Of a DNA stretch of 64,000 nucleotides, positions 1 to 12,734 are shown one piece after another; the first letter of the stretch is position 1; each line of letters begins with the position of its first letter. The notes under the pieces were generated by a model, which worked only from the letters and a program-made list of their open reading frames with translations, did not search any database and was not told where the DNA came from. Source of the stretch: Chaetoderma sp. LZ-2023a (lineage: Eukaryota > Mollusca > Caudofoveata > Chaetodermatida > Chaetodermatidae); assembly GCA_034401795.1 (NCBI GenBank), contig CM067367.1:49975363-50039362 (forward strand), in the 5' to 3' direction. Position numbers and translations under genes: made by a program.

Positions 1-239
1 ACAGAAATAAATGTATGGAAATCTTGAAAAGCACTTCGCAAACGTGGTCACTAGATCAACTTAGTCAATGAATTACTGGTATAGACAGGAGAGTTCAACT
101 TGTCATATGCTTTTTGGATTTAAAATAAGGCGCTTCATTAAGACATCTGGTCGGAAGATTACTAGCATTAAATAAGGAACATAATTTAGACTCATATTAG
201 TACAAATTCAACGTTATTAAACTAAAGCCAGGACAGGGA

Positions 240-1030
240 TTTTCTATGATTTTCTATGATGATTAGTGAATTGCGAAAGGTAGGTCATACTGACCTACCT
301 TTAGTATGACCTACCTTTGATACATGATGGATCGTTAGCCTACAATGCATACATACACCACATTTGATTAGTGTAAACCAAAACCACTTGAAGTTATAAA
401 ACGGGCAACAATTTTCTATGATGCTCAGTGAACCATGAAAGATAGGTCAGTGACCTACTTCCGATATATAACTAACCTTTAGCCTAAGTTACACATCCAT
501 ATAGCCATAGTTGAACACAATGTCATGTATTTGTGAAAAATTCTTCAGAATATAGTTTGTACAAAAAGTTTGGGACAGACAAACACAATTTTATATGATG
601 TGCAATAAACCATGAAAAGTAGGTCAAGGTGACCTACTTTTCATAGGCTACAGAAACTTAGCCTACAATTCATCCATGAACCAAGTTTGGTTGTAACTAT
701 ATTAAAAAAACTTGAAACTACAGCCCAGACCATAGTAACCTATGGTGTTCAGTGAACTATAAAAAGTAGATCACACTTTTGATGTGTTACACACCTTTCA
801 TGCCTTTAGGCTATGATGCATATCCCTATGCTGACTAAATATGAAAAACTTTTGAAAATATAGTACGACCAAAGAAATCGGGGACAGACGAATACAATTT
901 TTTATGATGCTTACTGAACCACGAAAAGTAGGTCATGGTGATCTACTTTTGACATAGGACAACATTAGGGTACAATGCATTCATATACTAAATTTGGCTA
1001 CTGAAAATACAGTTCAGACAAAAAAAAACC
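240..1030. repeat. Degenerate tandem repeat (about 160 bp, 5 units) with AGGTCA inverted repeats
   Basis: Units share TTTTATGATG, a GTGAACCATGAAA segment, an AGGTCA/TGACCT palindrome, then TTAGCCTACAATGCAT and a GGGACAGAC-like end. Palindromes lie at 282-296 and 621-635 (perfect, 3-bp spacer), 444-456 (1-bp spacer) and 930-944 (one mismatch). Confidence 0.7.
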
Positions 1031-1037
1031 CGGACAG

Positions 1038-2766
1038 ATGATGCATACACAGACAAAACGATTACTATATCCTCCTGAAACGGAGGTGTGCATAAAAGTT
1101 GAAATCTGTCAAGAAGCTAAGGAGGAGATGCATTTTGACAATTTTGACAGCCTATCGGAAAAAATTAGGAATACCTCTAATACAAATATAGAAGATTATC
1201 TGACAGGCAGCTATCAACCCTCAGTTTTTCTAAATCCTACTAACACAGATGAAATCTCAAAAATCTTACTCCAATTCAACCTGAACAAAAGTGCAGGCAT
1301 TGATAATTTTAAATGGAACATTTTTAAAAACTGTCTCTCACAAATATTAATCCCACTGAACCACATTTGTAATCTTTCCTGGTGCAGGGTATATTCCCAT
1401 CTCGACTAAAAGTAGCACGGGTGACACAAATATATAAAGCCAAGGACTCTTCTGACTTCACTAATTACCGGCCCGTCTCAGTACTTCCACTATTTTCTAA
1501 ACTTCTAGAAAGACTGTTCTACAATAGACTGATAAATTTCTTAAATAAATATTCTATTCTCTATAAAGCGCAATATGGTTTTAGACAAAACCACTCCACA
1601 ATGCTGGCTCTGATAGATATGTTGGAAAAAATAACAAATTCTCTAGCAAACAAAGAATTACATATTCTTGGCATATTTCTTGATCTTTCTAAGGCTTTTG
1701 ACACAATTGATCATAAGATTCTAATAAAAAAAACTCTTATTATGGAGTGAGAGGAATTGCCCTAAATTGGATAACAAGTTATTTATCAAACAGAGTACAG
1801 TGCGTACAATACAATGGAGCTTGCTCTAGCAATGAAAATCTAGTCTGTGGTGTCCTGCAAGGATCAATGCTTGGACCTCTCCTGTTTTTAATATATATGA
1901 ATGATTTACCCAATGTTTGTCAGCACCTTTCATTAATACTGTTTGTAGATGACACCAATGCTTTTTGCCACAACAAGAATATAGAAACACTATATAAAAA
2001 TGTAAATGAAGAAATGGAAAAAGGAATAAATTGGTTTAAAGTAAATAAATTATCACTGAATGTCGGGAAAACTAATTACATGCTCTTTACAAAATCTAGA
2101 AAACTAAAGAAAAATGACTTGCCAAAATTGTACGTTGATAATCAGGAAATACAGGAGGCTGAGTTTGCTAATTTCTTAGGTGTCTACCTGGATAAAGATC
2201 TAACCTGGGAGAAACATATAGAGATTGTAACATCTAAAGTGGCAAGAAACATTGGGATCATGCGACGACTTAAATCATACTTACCACCTAACATACTAAA
2301 AACACTATACTGCACGTTAATACGCCCACAAATTACTTATTGCAACACTATTTGGACCAATACATATAAAATCAGACTGGCAAGACTAAAATCACTTCAA
2401 AAGCAAGCTATTAAACTTTTTGCACAAACAGAAGAGGCCCAAAATGTTTACAGGACAGGAAATTTATTAAAACTAGAAGATATTGGTAATCTCCAATTAT
2501 ATACAATAATAAAAGATTTTTTCAAAGGTAATCTATCAAATTCACTGTCTTCTCTCTTTAACCTAAACACTGAAATACACTCATACAACACCAGATCTAG
2601 ACACAACTTTCACACAGAATACAATAGAATGGAAATCTCAAAACAAAAACCATCCTTTCAAGCTACAAAACTCTGGAATAACACAGACACGAACACACGT
2701 ACACGGGTTATTAGCCAAAATTCCTACAAACATATTATTAAACAAATGTTCATTAATAAGTACTAA
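1038..2766 (+). pseudogene. Jockey-like non-LTR retrotransposon reverse transcriptase, 5'-truncated and frameshifted
   Basis: Three frames join at about 1380 and 1745 to give one RT reading. Visible parts are NYRPVSVLPLFSKLLER, AQYGFRQNHST, motif A FLDLSKAFDTIDH, motif B GVLQGSMLGPLLFLIYMNDL, motif C FVDDT (usual form FADDT), and the thumb region NFLGVYLDKDLTWEKHI followed by a C-terminal SYKHIIKQMF. This is typical of jockey-type LINE proteins. The endonuclease domain is missing from the 5' side and the element is dead through two frameshifts. Confidence 0.85.
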
Positions 2767-3492
2767 ATCGAGTAATTGGACCTCACTCATATATTAGTTA
2801 CTGCACCTTGATGCGCCCGGACACCACAGCAATTACCAGCAATTCATCATGAAAAACCACCTGCTAACAATATTGATATTACTGCTCTTGCCTTGCCTCT
2901 ACAATCCGGTTTGACATATCGTCTACATAAAATAAAAGGTACTGCTGAATATTCTGGACCTAGTGGAATTCGTGGGAGAATTTTCTGCATAAGGCAGCAA
3001 TGTCTTCTATTCCAAATGTGTACAGAAGATTACTTACGTTATAACCAAATCAGTTTGTTGCTAGAATCATGTTGGCCATTGTTATCTTTACTGTATCATT
3101 AACCATAATCATATTTAATTTAATTTATTTTATTATATTATATTTTATGTGAATGTCTGGCTCCTGGGTCTTACAGACAACACATCCCAAGGGTCATAGC
3201 TCCTCTTGCTGGGTGTTTTGAAGAGGACTTGACCGGGGGCTGTGAGTGGCTAAGCCACCAACAACTCTCGGTCGGGTGGCTTTTCTGAATATTCAGCGAG
3301 TGTGCAGCTTCTGTGTTAAAATCTGAGTCAAATTGGACCAGCACTCCTCAAGATATACACAGATCCAGAGCTTGATCATATCTAAGAGCTCTAAAAAATC
3401 CAGCCATGACAAACACACTAAGAAATAGACTCGAACACAGATTCACATGGTCACATTTACTCTCTTTCCTCTAGAGAAAGAAGGTGATAGAC

Positions 3493-3574
<82 letters not shown>

Positions 3575-3892
3575 GTAGTAGAAACAGGATGAACTCCAGC
3601 CCCACCACCCCCTTCATCCCCTAGCCCATTCCAATGAGTGAAATATGTTACCCACAGTATGAAAAACAATCAAAAACAAGTGAACCATGTTTGTCAAATG
3701 TCTTGTTTTGGGTTTTTTCTCTTCTTTTTTTATGTCAGATCCTATATCTGTAATTTGTATGTTATTCTATGTCAGGGGTCCACAAGCTAATAGGCACAGC
3801 CTCCAGTGGACTCCCTGTTATCATATTGTAATTTGTACTATTTACCAAGAGAATAAAATAAAATAAAATCAAATCAAATCAAAAACAAGTAT
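2767..3892 (+). mobile_element. Probable 3' UTR and tail of the jockey-like LINE
   Basis: After the RT stop the sequence runs to GGGGTCCACAAGCTAATAG at about 3775, a polyadenylation-like AGAATAAAATAAAATAAAAT and an AAATC-repeat tail ending near 3890. That layout (GGGTCC..AAGC..TAATA, then an A-rich short tandem tail) is common at 3' ends of jockey-type LINEs. An AAT microsatellite and other sequence lie between, so continuity with the RT is an inference. Confidence 0.45.
3493..3574. repeat. (AAT)n microsatellite
   Basis: About 27 AAT units with one AAC interruption. Confidence 0.97.
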
Positions 3893-3899
3893 GTCTCAT

Positions 3900-4907
3900 A
3901 TTCTATGCTAAGCTGTGTGTACAACACGGAGGTACAACACACACTCGCAGGTAGCCCTGTAAAGGAGGCTCCCGCATACGAGATCACTAATTAACTTAAT
4001 ATAAGTTATTATACCACTAGGCTGAAAAGGAAAAGGAAAAGAAACTCCTGACGTGGCGAGAGGCTTTGTGCCTCATGCGGGCATTACTTCTGATGCTGCT
4101 TTTCTGGGTGAGAAGTAGTAGCCTCGCGCGGGCCACCATCACTGGATCCTTGCGAGAGGTAAGTGCCTCGCGCAGGCCTCCGTCACAGGAAAATGATTCC
4201 ACCGCCGAAGTGGAGGGAAAGAGTTGGCCAAAAAGGGCCACTCTTTTATTCAACCAAAAGTGCTGCAAAGAAAAGACCAATCTAGTGAAAATATAATTAA
4301 AGTGTTGCGTGCTGTTTTACGTGAAGACGGGACAAGTGATTCCCGAAGGATTCCCAAGTCGCTGTCTTATGTAGTTCCAAGATACTGAATTAGTAGGTGC
4401 CGCTTTTATGTATGCGGGCCTTCCTCTATGCCTAACCTACCAATTAGTTTTTAAAGACAAGAACTAGTTTAAGCCGCAAGTGGCGTGCATCCTACCTATC
4501 TGTCAGTGAGCGCAGACACACCAAGGCATCAACACTCAAGAACAGTGTGCATACATTTTACTTTGCAAGACATGATGAGCTTGATGAGAATCTGGATTCC
4601 TTGCTTCGTAACCACATAAATCATCACAGGACAATGGCTACCTTTTACATAAGCAGATTTATATAGCTGACCTGTCATTACGGTGGGGATTAGAGAGACG
4701 AATATCCACCGCAAATGTCCTTCCCATAAGGGCGTGGCAGATTCCAACATCTTGCCCAGACATTTTGACAGAGTTCGGCGGAGATGCGCATCTCGTCCGT
4801 CACCAAATTCTATGGTGCTAAGCTATTGACCTGACATTAGGTTTACTTGCAAGTTGCCCAATATGCACTGCGGTGTGGGAGAAATATCCTTAGAGAAATA
4901 TGTAAAA

Positions 4908-4951
<44 letters not shown>

Positions 4952-6090
4952 TTTTCGCAGTGCCGTCTACATTGACAAGGTACTAAGTATCCGGAAATAT
5001 AGGGGGGGTGTATGTGACACATACCTTGCCATCACCGCTCAGAAACCTCCTATAGGTTCCCAGAGTCGGATCAGCCCACGGTGCAGATAGGGACATCCAA
5101 ACAATTAAGAAGCCATAAGACTTAGTGGAACAAGAAGAGTCAATAACTTTATAGATGTGAGGCACTATAGGTAAATTGGCCAGTTTTACACAAACTTGCC
5201 GGGGTGCGGGACCAGATTACCGCAATGACCGGAAAAGAGGCATACACTATATGTCTCCCAACGAAGAAATTTACTCTAATCAAAATAAACCTATCCTATC
5301 GAGCTGAATAGTCAGGTTTAGGCGGTAGCATGCCAGGCTAAACAAAGTTAATAGCACAGACAGCGACCTCAGTGAAAAATTGTCGGTGGCGGGAGAAAGT
5401 GATGCATATATAAATGTTGCTGTATAGTATTTCCTAAATGCACTGCGGTCCTAAGTTTTCTATAAATAAACAAAACATATCAACAGATGGCTACTTGTCA
5501 TATACCTAACCAACCAAGTATAGAACAGTGACAGTATACGATTTGATTAGAACAGTAATAATACAGGTTGATAGACCTAATACGGTGCGGTTAGTAAAAC
5601 ACTTTACAGTAAATAAGGATAGCTATAAACAGTGATAAAGAAATTATAAATAGTGGTCCTAAGACCGGGACGGTACCTATTAGTCATCAGTACTTTTACA
5701 GTAATAAATTAAAATAATTATTGAAGATGTAATTAAAGATATCATGTATAGTTACTTGAATGCCCAGTAGCCATTCTTTTTACGGGCTACTATGTTACTG
5801 AAATTGAGCCGTCACTATACCCGTGACGTGAGTCGACACGTTCTCTGAAAGCTGGATAACTTTCCCAATGTAGATATTCCGCAACAGATGGTTCCCGCAA
5901 TGCTGCTCCAGGATGGAAGCGGTACGAACTCAGGGCAGTGAAACACAGTATAAGAATTGTCTACCGACTAGACAGTAAGTGCGGGGTGCATCAAATAGCG
6001 CTAGTGGCGCATTGGCCAAAGTTCACTTGCTGCGGGCAAAACCTTGAAAGAAACAAACACGACACGCAGTACGGAAGTTGAATGTCCACT
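3900..6090. other. Stretch without recognisable gene
   Basis: Apart from the TAA microsatellite I see no domain-bearing frame. At 4050-4190 there are three imperfect repeats of GCCTCGCGCGGGCC-like sequence. ATGCACTGCGGT recurs at about 4863 and 5437. Confidence 0.5.
4909..4950. repeat. (TAA)n microsatellite
   Basis: About 14 uninterrupted TAA units. Confidence 0.95.
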
Positions 6091-6094
6091 TTTC

Positions 6095-7755
6095 GGCGGG
6101 GCGATGGACGGTCGCCACGACATAAGCTCACTTGGCCTGTCATGCCAGGTGAGCTAAAAACCTGACCAATCTAAATTCTGTATAAAAGTTCAAGTTTACC
6201 CCCTAGGGGCCTCCCGGTCAAAGTAAGTTGAAATACGTCAAGTGGTTAATGGGGAATAGCGTTTTGACAATTTCTAGTAAATTGTTCATGTAATCTAACT
6301 TTCATCAAAAAACGTGACCAATCCAAATGCTGTATACAAGTTCTGAAGCCTAGGCACATAGGGTCCTTCCAGCTAAAGTAAGTTGAAATCCGCCCAGCGG
6401 TTAATAATTAGCATTTTGGCAATTTCCGGTAAATTTGTCATAAAATCTTAGGTTTTCACCAAGACTTGACCAAGCAATATTCTGTATATCAGTTCTGAAA
6501 CCTAGCCCCATATTGTCCTCCAAACCAAAGTAAGATGAAATCCGCCGTCGGTTAATTATGAGTAGTGGTTTGACAATTTCAGGTAGATTTTTCATAAAAT
6601 CTATGATTTTCACCAAAACAGGCCTGTAAAGCTCACCTTTGGCATTTAAACCATTATAATTTAAATAGACATGATGGATGATTTTCTGAAAATCCAAGAT
6701 GGCCACAAAAAATTGACCAATCAAGATTCTCATTTAATATGCTGAAGCCTACCATCATAGGATCATTCTATACAAGTTTTGTTGAAATCGGGCTAGAGAT
6801 TAAAGGAGTTCCGGTTTTAAATGGTTCCGGAAAACTTTCAGAAAATCAGAGATTGCTGCCAAAACATTGACCTATTAAAATTCTGAATAGAGTTTCTAGT
6901 GGCTACGACAATAGGACTCCTCGAGCCAAATTTGGTTGAAAATGCCCAAGCGATTGATGAGGAGCATTTCATACGAATTCCCATTTTTGGAAAATCCAAG
7001 ATGGCCACCATCAAAATCAAGCTGTCAAAATTCTGTATGCAAATTCCGAAGCGTACCGGCCTAGGGTTCTAGCCAAATTTGGTTGAAATCGGCCAAGCGG
7101 TTAATGAGGAGTAGCCTTTTAACAGATTTACCAAAATGTTCAGAAAATCCAAGATGGCCACCAGGAAAATGACCAAGACTGGTTGAAATTGCTCAAGCAG
7201 TTAAAGAGGAGTAGCATTTAAAATGATTTCTCGACATTTTTCAGAAAATTCAAGATGGCTGCTGGAAAAATGAACCAATCGAAATTCTGTATACAAGTTC
7301 CGAAGCATATTCTGCTAGGGCTCTTTCATCCAAGTTTGATTGAAATCAGCCCAGTGTTTATTGAGGAGTAGGCTTTTAAGTGATTTCCAGAAATTGTCAG
7401 AAAATCAAAGATGGTTGCCAGAAAAATTGACCAATCAAAATTCTGTATACCAGTTCTGAAACATAACAGTGTACTCCCAGCTAAGTCTGGTTGAAAATGC
7501 CTAAGCAGTTAATGAGTAGCGCTTTAAACAATTTCACCACATTTTTCCACAGAAAATTCAAGATGGCCACCGAAAAAATTGATCAATCAAATTCTCTATA
7601 GAACTTCTAAAGTCGATGCCCATAGGATCATTCATGCCAAATTAATTTGAAATCTGCCTAGCGGTTAATGTAGAGTAGCGTTTTAAAGTTGAAGGACGGA
7701 CGATCGCCATGGCATAAGCTCACTTGGCCATCATTCTGGCCAGGTGAGCTAAAAA
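6095..7755. repeat. 'X' repeat array, about 165-bp units (about 9)
   Basis: Units carry ATTCTGTATACAAGTTC, AAATTTGGTTGAAATC, GCGGTTAATGAGGAGTAG, TTTTCAGAAAATCCAAG and AAGATGGCCACC. The array is bounded on each side by the X 3' end, ACGGTCGCCACGACATAAG then CACTTGGCC..GCCAGGTGAGCTAAAAA, at about 6103-6160 and 7690-7755. Confidence 0.75.
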
Positions 7756-7879
7756 TTTAAATTCTGTATACAAATTCTGACGCCCCACCACTTCCCCGCC
7801 CCCCTTCCATAGGGTCCTTCAAACTAAATCAGATTGAAATCTGCCAAGCGATTAATGAAGTTTTTAAACAAAAGCTGAC

Positions 7880-8215
7880 GGAGGGGCGACGAACGACAGA
7901 CACAACATCATTGTGTGATTCCATGTCATTATAAGGAGGCATGTCCAAGTTTGAGTCCAGTATGATTAACCAAATATGATATATAATTAGAAAAGTTGAA
8001 GCTAAATGGAAAATGCTAAAGTTGAAAAAAGGGGTTTTACCAAGGTCACAGTGACCGTGACCTTTGGACCTCAACATCACTGTGTGATGCTGTCATTATA
8101 GGAAGCGTGTCCAAATTTGGGTCCAGTATGATTAACCAAACATGACATATAAACAGAAAAGTTGCGCTAAATGCAAATTGGACGCCGCCGCCACAGCTGC
8201 CGGACGACGTGCAGG
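7880..8215. repeat. Half-site satellite, about 170-bp units (2)
   Basis: Contains CAAGGTCACAGTGACCGTGA, then CATCACTGTGTGATGC, GTCCAAGTTTGAGTCCAGTA, TGATTAACCAAA, ATATAAACAGAAAAGTTG. The same unit forms long arrays at 54.8-56.0 and 57.6-59.3 kb. Confidence 0.75.
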
Positions 8216-8680
8216 GTATCGCAATAGCTTGTTTTACTTTACAAAGTCGAGCTAAAAATAGTTGGCTTTAAATTGATATTCTAGGATTATACCTTCCGAA
8301 TAGAAGTTCTGCAGACCACCACGAGAGGATACTTTAAGCAAAATTTTATTAAAATCTGTGAAGCGGTGTAGGAGTATTAAAGGATCGCCAAAGATCCCAG
8401 AGAGGCAACGAAAAAACTTACCTATCAAAATTCTTGTTAGAAGTGTTGAAGCTTAAAATCATAGGATTGTTTCATTGACTAAGGAATATAATTTTAAAGA
8501 ATTTCTGGAAAATCTAAGATGACCGGACTAAAAATTGACCAATCAAGATTCTGAAGACCACCACAATAGGATCCAGCTAAACAAATGTGGTTAAGATCTG
8601 CCAAGCAGTATAGGACGAGATGTCTTAAAGCAAAAGGTGACAGATGATAGATGGGTGGACGACAGTTAACATCTGCATAG

Positions 8681-8975
8681 ATAACACGAACGCATGCAAA
8701 CATTTCCAAATTTTATTTGGCGAAAGACATAAGAATCTGTAGCTGCTCTTATGTATCTAGTTACCTTAGCAACCCGAACTCACTCACTGTCATGATGCTG
8801 GCTGACATTTGAATATTCGTATATCCTGTTGCTTTGCTTGTTTAATGATGATTGCTTGTTTAATGATGAGGATTTACGGTATTGCAGCAGCTCGCCTTAG
8901 TCATGAGTGAATGAGTTCAAGCATAAGAATTTGCATACCAGCAGTTGCAACCATACAATATAATACTGATATTAA
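8681..8975 (+). repeat. Repeat H (inverted partner at 27981-28290)
   Basis: Shares GCATGCAAACATTTCC, GGCGAAAGACATAAGA, CATGATGCTGGCTGACATTT and ATACAATATAATACTGATAT, as reverse complement, with 27981-28290. The X element starts at its end. Confidence 0.8.
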
Positions 8976-9935
8976 CAAGAGGCCCAAGGGGCCTGTATCG
9001 CTCACCTGGACCATAAGCATTTGAACTAGAATGCTCTTTATCAACAAGATGGCCACTGAAGCATTTATCTGACAGTTTCGAAAACTGCAAATTTGAGATC
9101 AGAATACCCAAAACCACATAAAACCAATTTCGGCCTCAAAATCCATCAAATAAAAAAATCAAATATAGACACCAAACATGCTATATTTTGTTTGGCCCAT
9201 GGTGTCCAGGTTTTTTGATGGATCAACCAACTTCCCTTGAACAAACTTCAATGGCCCTTAGTCCCTAATCATATCTGCCAAATTTCGGCCCGATCCCTTC
9301 AGCTACAACTAGGTCAACCAAGATGGCCACCAAACCACTTGACCAATCAAGTTCCCTTGAACAAACTTGGTTCAGCTCTTGCCCTAAATCATATTTCATC
9401 AGGTATGCATCAATCCCATAAGCGGCTTCGGAGATTTTTATGGACGGTTCTAAAAATAGGCCAAAATCCATGATGGCCGCCGGCCCAATTGGCCGATCGG
9501 CTTCGTTTGAACAAACTTGAATCTCGCTTCCAGCCAAATATAATTGAAATCGGCTAGGTAGTTCTCCAGAAGAAAACATTTTAAATTTCCCATTGCTTTA
9601 GTATGGGAGCGTTTGGCGGGAAAATGATCCAAGATGGCCACCAAACCATTCATCTGACAGTTTCAAAAATTTCAAATCTGAGCTCAGAATACCATTTCTA
9701 TTGAAGTAGTAGCATTTTAAATTATTTCCAGCAAATTTTTAGAAAGTGAATGATGGCTGCCAGAAAAATTAACCAATCAAACTTCTGAATAGAAACTTTG
9801 GAGCCTACCACCATAGGATCCTTCTAGACCAATTTGGTTGAAATCGGTCTAAGCATAAATGAGATGCGATTTGACGGATGACAGACAGCCCCCATGGCAC
9901 AGGCTCACTTTGCGAAGGATCAGGTGAGCTAAAAA
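8976..9935 (+). mobile_element. 'X' repeat element, copy 1
   Basis: Begins ACAAGAGGCCCAAGGGGCC, then TGTATCGCTCACCTGG, and ends GGATCAGGTGAGCTAAAAA. Inner parts have CCAAGATGGCC, TTGAACAAACTTGG and AATTGAAATCGGC motifs. The ends contain an inverted pair GCTCACCTGG / CCAGGTGAGC, degraded by one base here. No coding capacity. Confidence 0.75.
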
Positions 9936-10020
9936 TAGTCTTCTATTGGTCTGCAAATGGACACTATCTCAAGACAACTGCAGAAGCCATTTTTGGCTGA
10001 TATGAGTGTTAAAAGGTTAA
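9935..10020. repeat. Half copy of palindromic family C
   Basis: TGGTCTGCAAATGGACA, CAACTGCAGAAGCCATTTTT and GATATGAGTGTTAAAAGGTT match the right arm of the TTAA-type palindromes. Confidence 0.7.
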
Positions 10021-10711
10021 CCCTTTCAAGGATGACTAAGCAAAACTATAAATGTTCTTGATCAATTTTGACAATTAAAAGGTTAAAAACTAACTTTGAC
10101 AACAATGGCAAGAATTCCATGATCAGTCCTTTATTGGTCAAGCCATGGATGGCTTCTGCAGCGGTCTTGAGGATTTAAAACAAGAGTCCCAATGACCTTG
10201 ACTTTCAGATACCTAGCACTTATAACTCTTGGACATACATAACCTGTACTTGATTCCAAAAGTGATTTCAATATATTTGGTCTATTATAAGGTGCACATA
10301 TATCAGGGTTGAGGCCATTGTACTCATGTACTCGAGTACAAAGTTTTAAGTACTCGCATGTACTCAGTACTCGTGCCATTTTATGAGTACATGTACTTTT
10401 ACACAGCCTCAGAACATTTCCAAAATACTCGTACTTGTACTCGAGTACTTACTCTGTACTTGTACTTTTGAGTACTTATGAGTACATGCCAAGAGAATAT
10501 AATTTTCTACATAAAGATTGTATGCATAATTATCGTTTTCATTCAAAATTGCAAGCACTGGTTCTCAGGGAGGTGATATGAAATCTAGTAAATATTTGAC
10601 AACAATTTGCCTAACAATTTTGGAATTAGTTTGCCTGGAAATATCTTTTCAGTCATTTATTTTTTAAAGTTACTTTATAATTGAAATTCTGGATGTTTGC
10701 TTGGAAACTGC

Positions 10712-11114
10712 AATTCACCTTTCCAGAGTACCCACCCATCATATGACGTCATAATGAACTGCGTGGTGTGTACAATGACATCATAATGAATGACGTCATG
10801 AATGACGTCGATAAGTACGTCACGAACGCATATTTGATGACGGTCTATGGGCTGTTGTACAAATTGTTTGCTTTTACTATTTAATAAATATTCTGTTGAA
10901 TATTTTGAAACTAATTTGACTGGGCGCTGTTGCTGCCTATGGCAGCAACAGCACCCAGTCTAATTAGTCACAAAATATTCAACAGCTTCCCTGTATAGTT
11001 TTCAGGAAATTGATAGCTAGGGCATTCGGGGATCGATCAATCCAAACACGGCGAGGTGTGGGTGGAGCTTAGCTAGTGATGGGCGGGGCATAGCTAAAAA
11101 TGGAAAGGTCCATT
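10712..11114 (-). mobile_element. Family-A foldback MITE, copy a
   Basis: Ends AATTCACCTTTCCA and TGGAAAGGTCCATT are inverted. A central palindrome (10892-10984) has arms starting CTGTTGAATATTTTGAAAC and a GGCAGCAACAGC core. CRE octamers TGACGTCA lie at 10744-10751 and 10791-10798. A 'GGGCGGGGCATAGCT' segment is near one end. Confidence 0.88.
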
Positions 11115-11799
11115 GCTGTAGTAGGTATGCTTTTAGGGAATAAAATAACAGGCATTTAACACTTACACTAATGAAACCTTTTTATCTAAATTTCAAGACT
11201 CATACAGGAAACTGATGAATATTTCAAATGTAAATTTAGCTAGGAGCCATTGCTGCATGATCCAGCAACAGCTTCCAGGCAAATTAATTTCAAAATATTT
11301 AAAATCCTAACTGTTAATTTGTTTTGAAATTGACATTCTGGATGTTTGTGTTGAAATGGACAATTGCTGTAGGCAATGCTAATATGGAATAAGATTAAAC
11401 AAGCAAAGCATTTTAACACATGCACTATTTAAACTCTCTATATCTACCTTTCAAAGCAGTCATGCAGGTATACTGTTATATAATTTGAAAATAATGTCTG
11501 CAAACCATAATTGCTGCTTAAAGCAGCAAGACTTTCCCCCCCAAATAATTTTCAAAATGTTCAATAGAATATTTCTTAGCAGCATAAAAATTGTCATTTG
11601 TGGTCATTTATTCATTGAGCGTTGAGAAATGTAGGAGAGAAGATTAGAGCAGTTGTGCAAATGCGCAAGCCTTATGTAAACAAATACCTGACCTGGGCAA
11701 TTATACACACATTGCTAAGATACCATTCATGTATGAATAGTCCTGACAATGAAATTGGACAAAGCCCATTATTTCAAGCTTTATAGACTCTTAACCTTC

Positions 11800-12300
11800 T
11801 TTTATCACTCAATCCGCAGTGAAGAAAAATAATCTCTTGGTCTGCAAATTGACAATTTCTATGAGAAAATTCTCTTGAAATAGTTGAGGGTTAAAGGGTT
11901 AATAAATGTTTATTATATAAACTATTTTAAGAATAAAGTTCAATGTTGAATATTTCGAAATCATTTATCTGAAATAAATTATTTCTAACTTAACTCTCTC
12001 ACTGATAAAGCCTTATATATAATACATTCATAGCAATTATGCCATGAATTATGCAGTCTTTTATGAAGTAAGAAATAGTCTGGTATATATTTTGAAAATA
12101 ATCTGACTGGAAGAAATTGCTGCCTAAGGTAGGAACAACTAGCAATCAAATTATGTTCAAAATATTCACTTGGTTATTATTGTAATGAATTTGTCATTTT
12201 ATCTGTATCATTGAAAGCGTTAGTAAACATTCTGTGAAATGTTTTGACACTAATTTGGCTGTTTTGTAAATAAATAGAGGAAAATACCACTACAGAAGTC
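11800..12300. repeat. Degraded family-C half and foldback-arm fragments
   Basis: CTCTTGGTCTGCAAATTGAC and GTTAAAGGGTTAA (11850-11900), then several ATTTTGAAA..AATTTGACTGG-type arm fragments inside the hAT-like element. Confidence 0.5.
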
Positions 12301-12734
12301 ATATTTTATATTTACATGCATATAAATTTGACAGAATTCACAACAACTCCACCTTAGCAAGCACAGGGGAATATTATAGTTTGGCTGCTCTCCCCCACCC
12401 CATCTATAGCGACCATGGATGACAGTTTCGTACTCAGCCTCAGTACTGTACTGTACTTGACCCCAACTCTGATATATATAACAAATGGTATGTTTCCTTA
12501 TTGGCTCTAATTATAATTATAATACAAGGGTTGTAACTCACAATACCCTGATTATAGCTAGCATGATATTGAGAGTTACCTCCCTTGTGTTATATGTTAT
12601 ATCTTTAATGGAGATAAGTTTGGAGTTTGAGATTGACTCGGCTCTATTTTCAAAAAGCAAATACAGTACAACTAAGAAATAAGTTAGTCTGATTTAAAAT
12701 AAAAAGAAACATGTAAGTTAATAACAAACGTTAT

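Larger units (their letters stand above)
10304..12471. mobile_element. hAT-like non-autonomous element
   Basis: Left end CAGGGTTGAGGCC and right end GACCCCAACTCTG are inverted (10 of 13 match). Both subterminal regions are full of TACTC/GTACT repeats. Flanking octamers ACATATAT and ATATATAT match at 7 of 8 bases, as expected for an 8-bp hAT target duplication, though the site is simple sequence. A family-A MITE sits inside. No transposase seen. Confidence 0.6.

Noticed and set aside
3457-3669. Poly-isoleucine membrane-like protein on the minus strand
   Set aside because: Translation of the AAT microsatellite.
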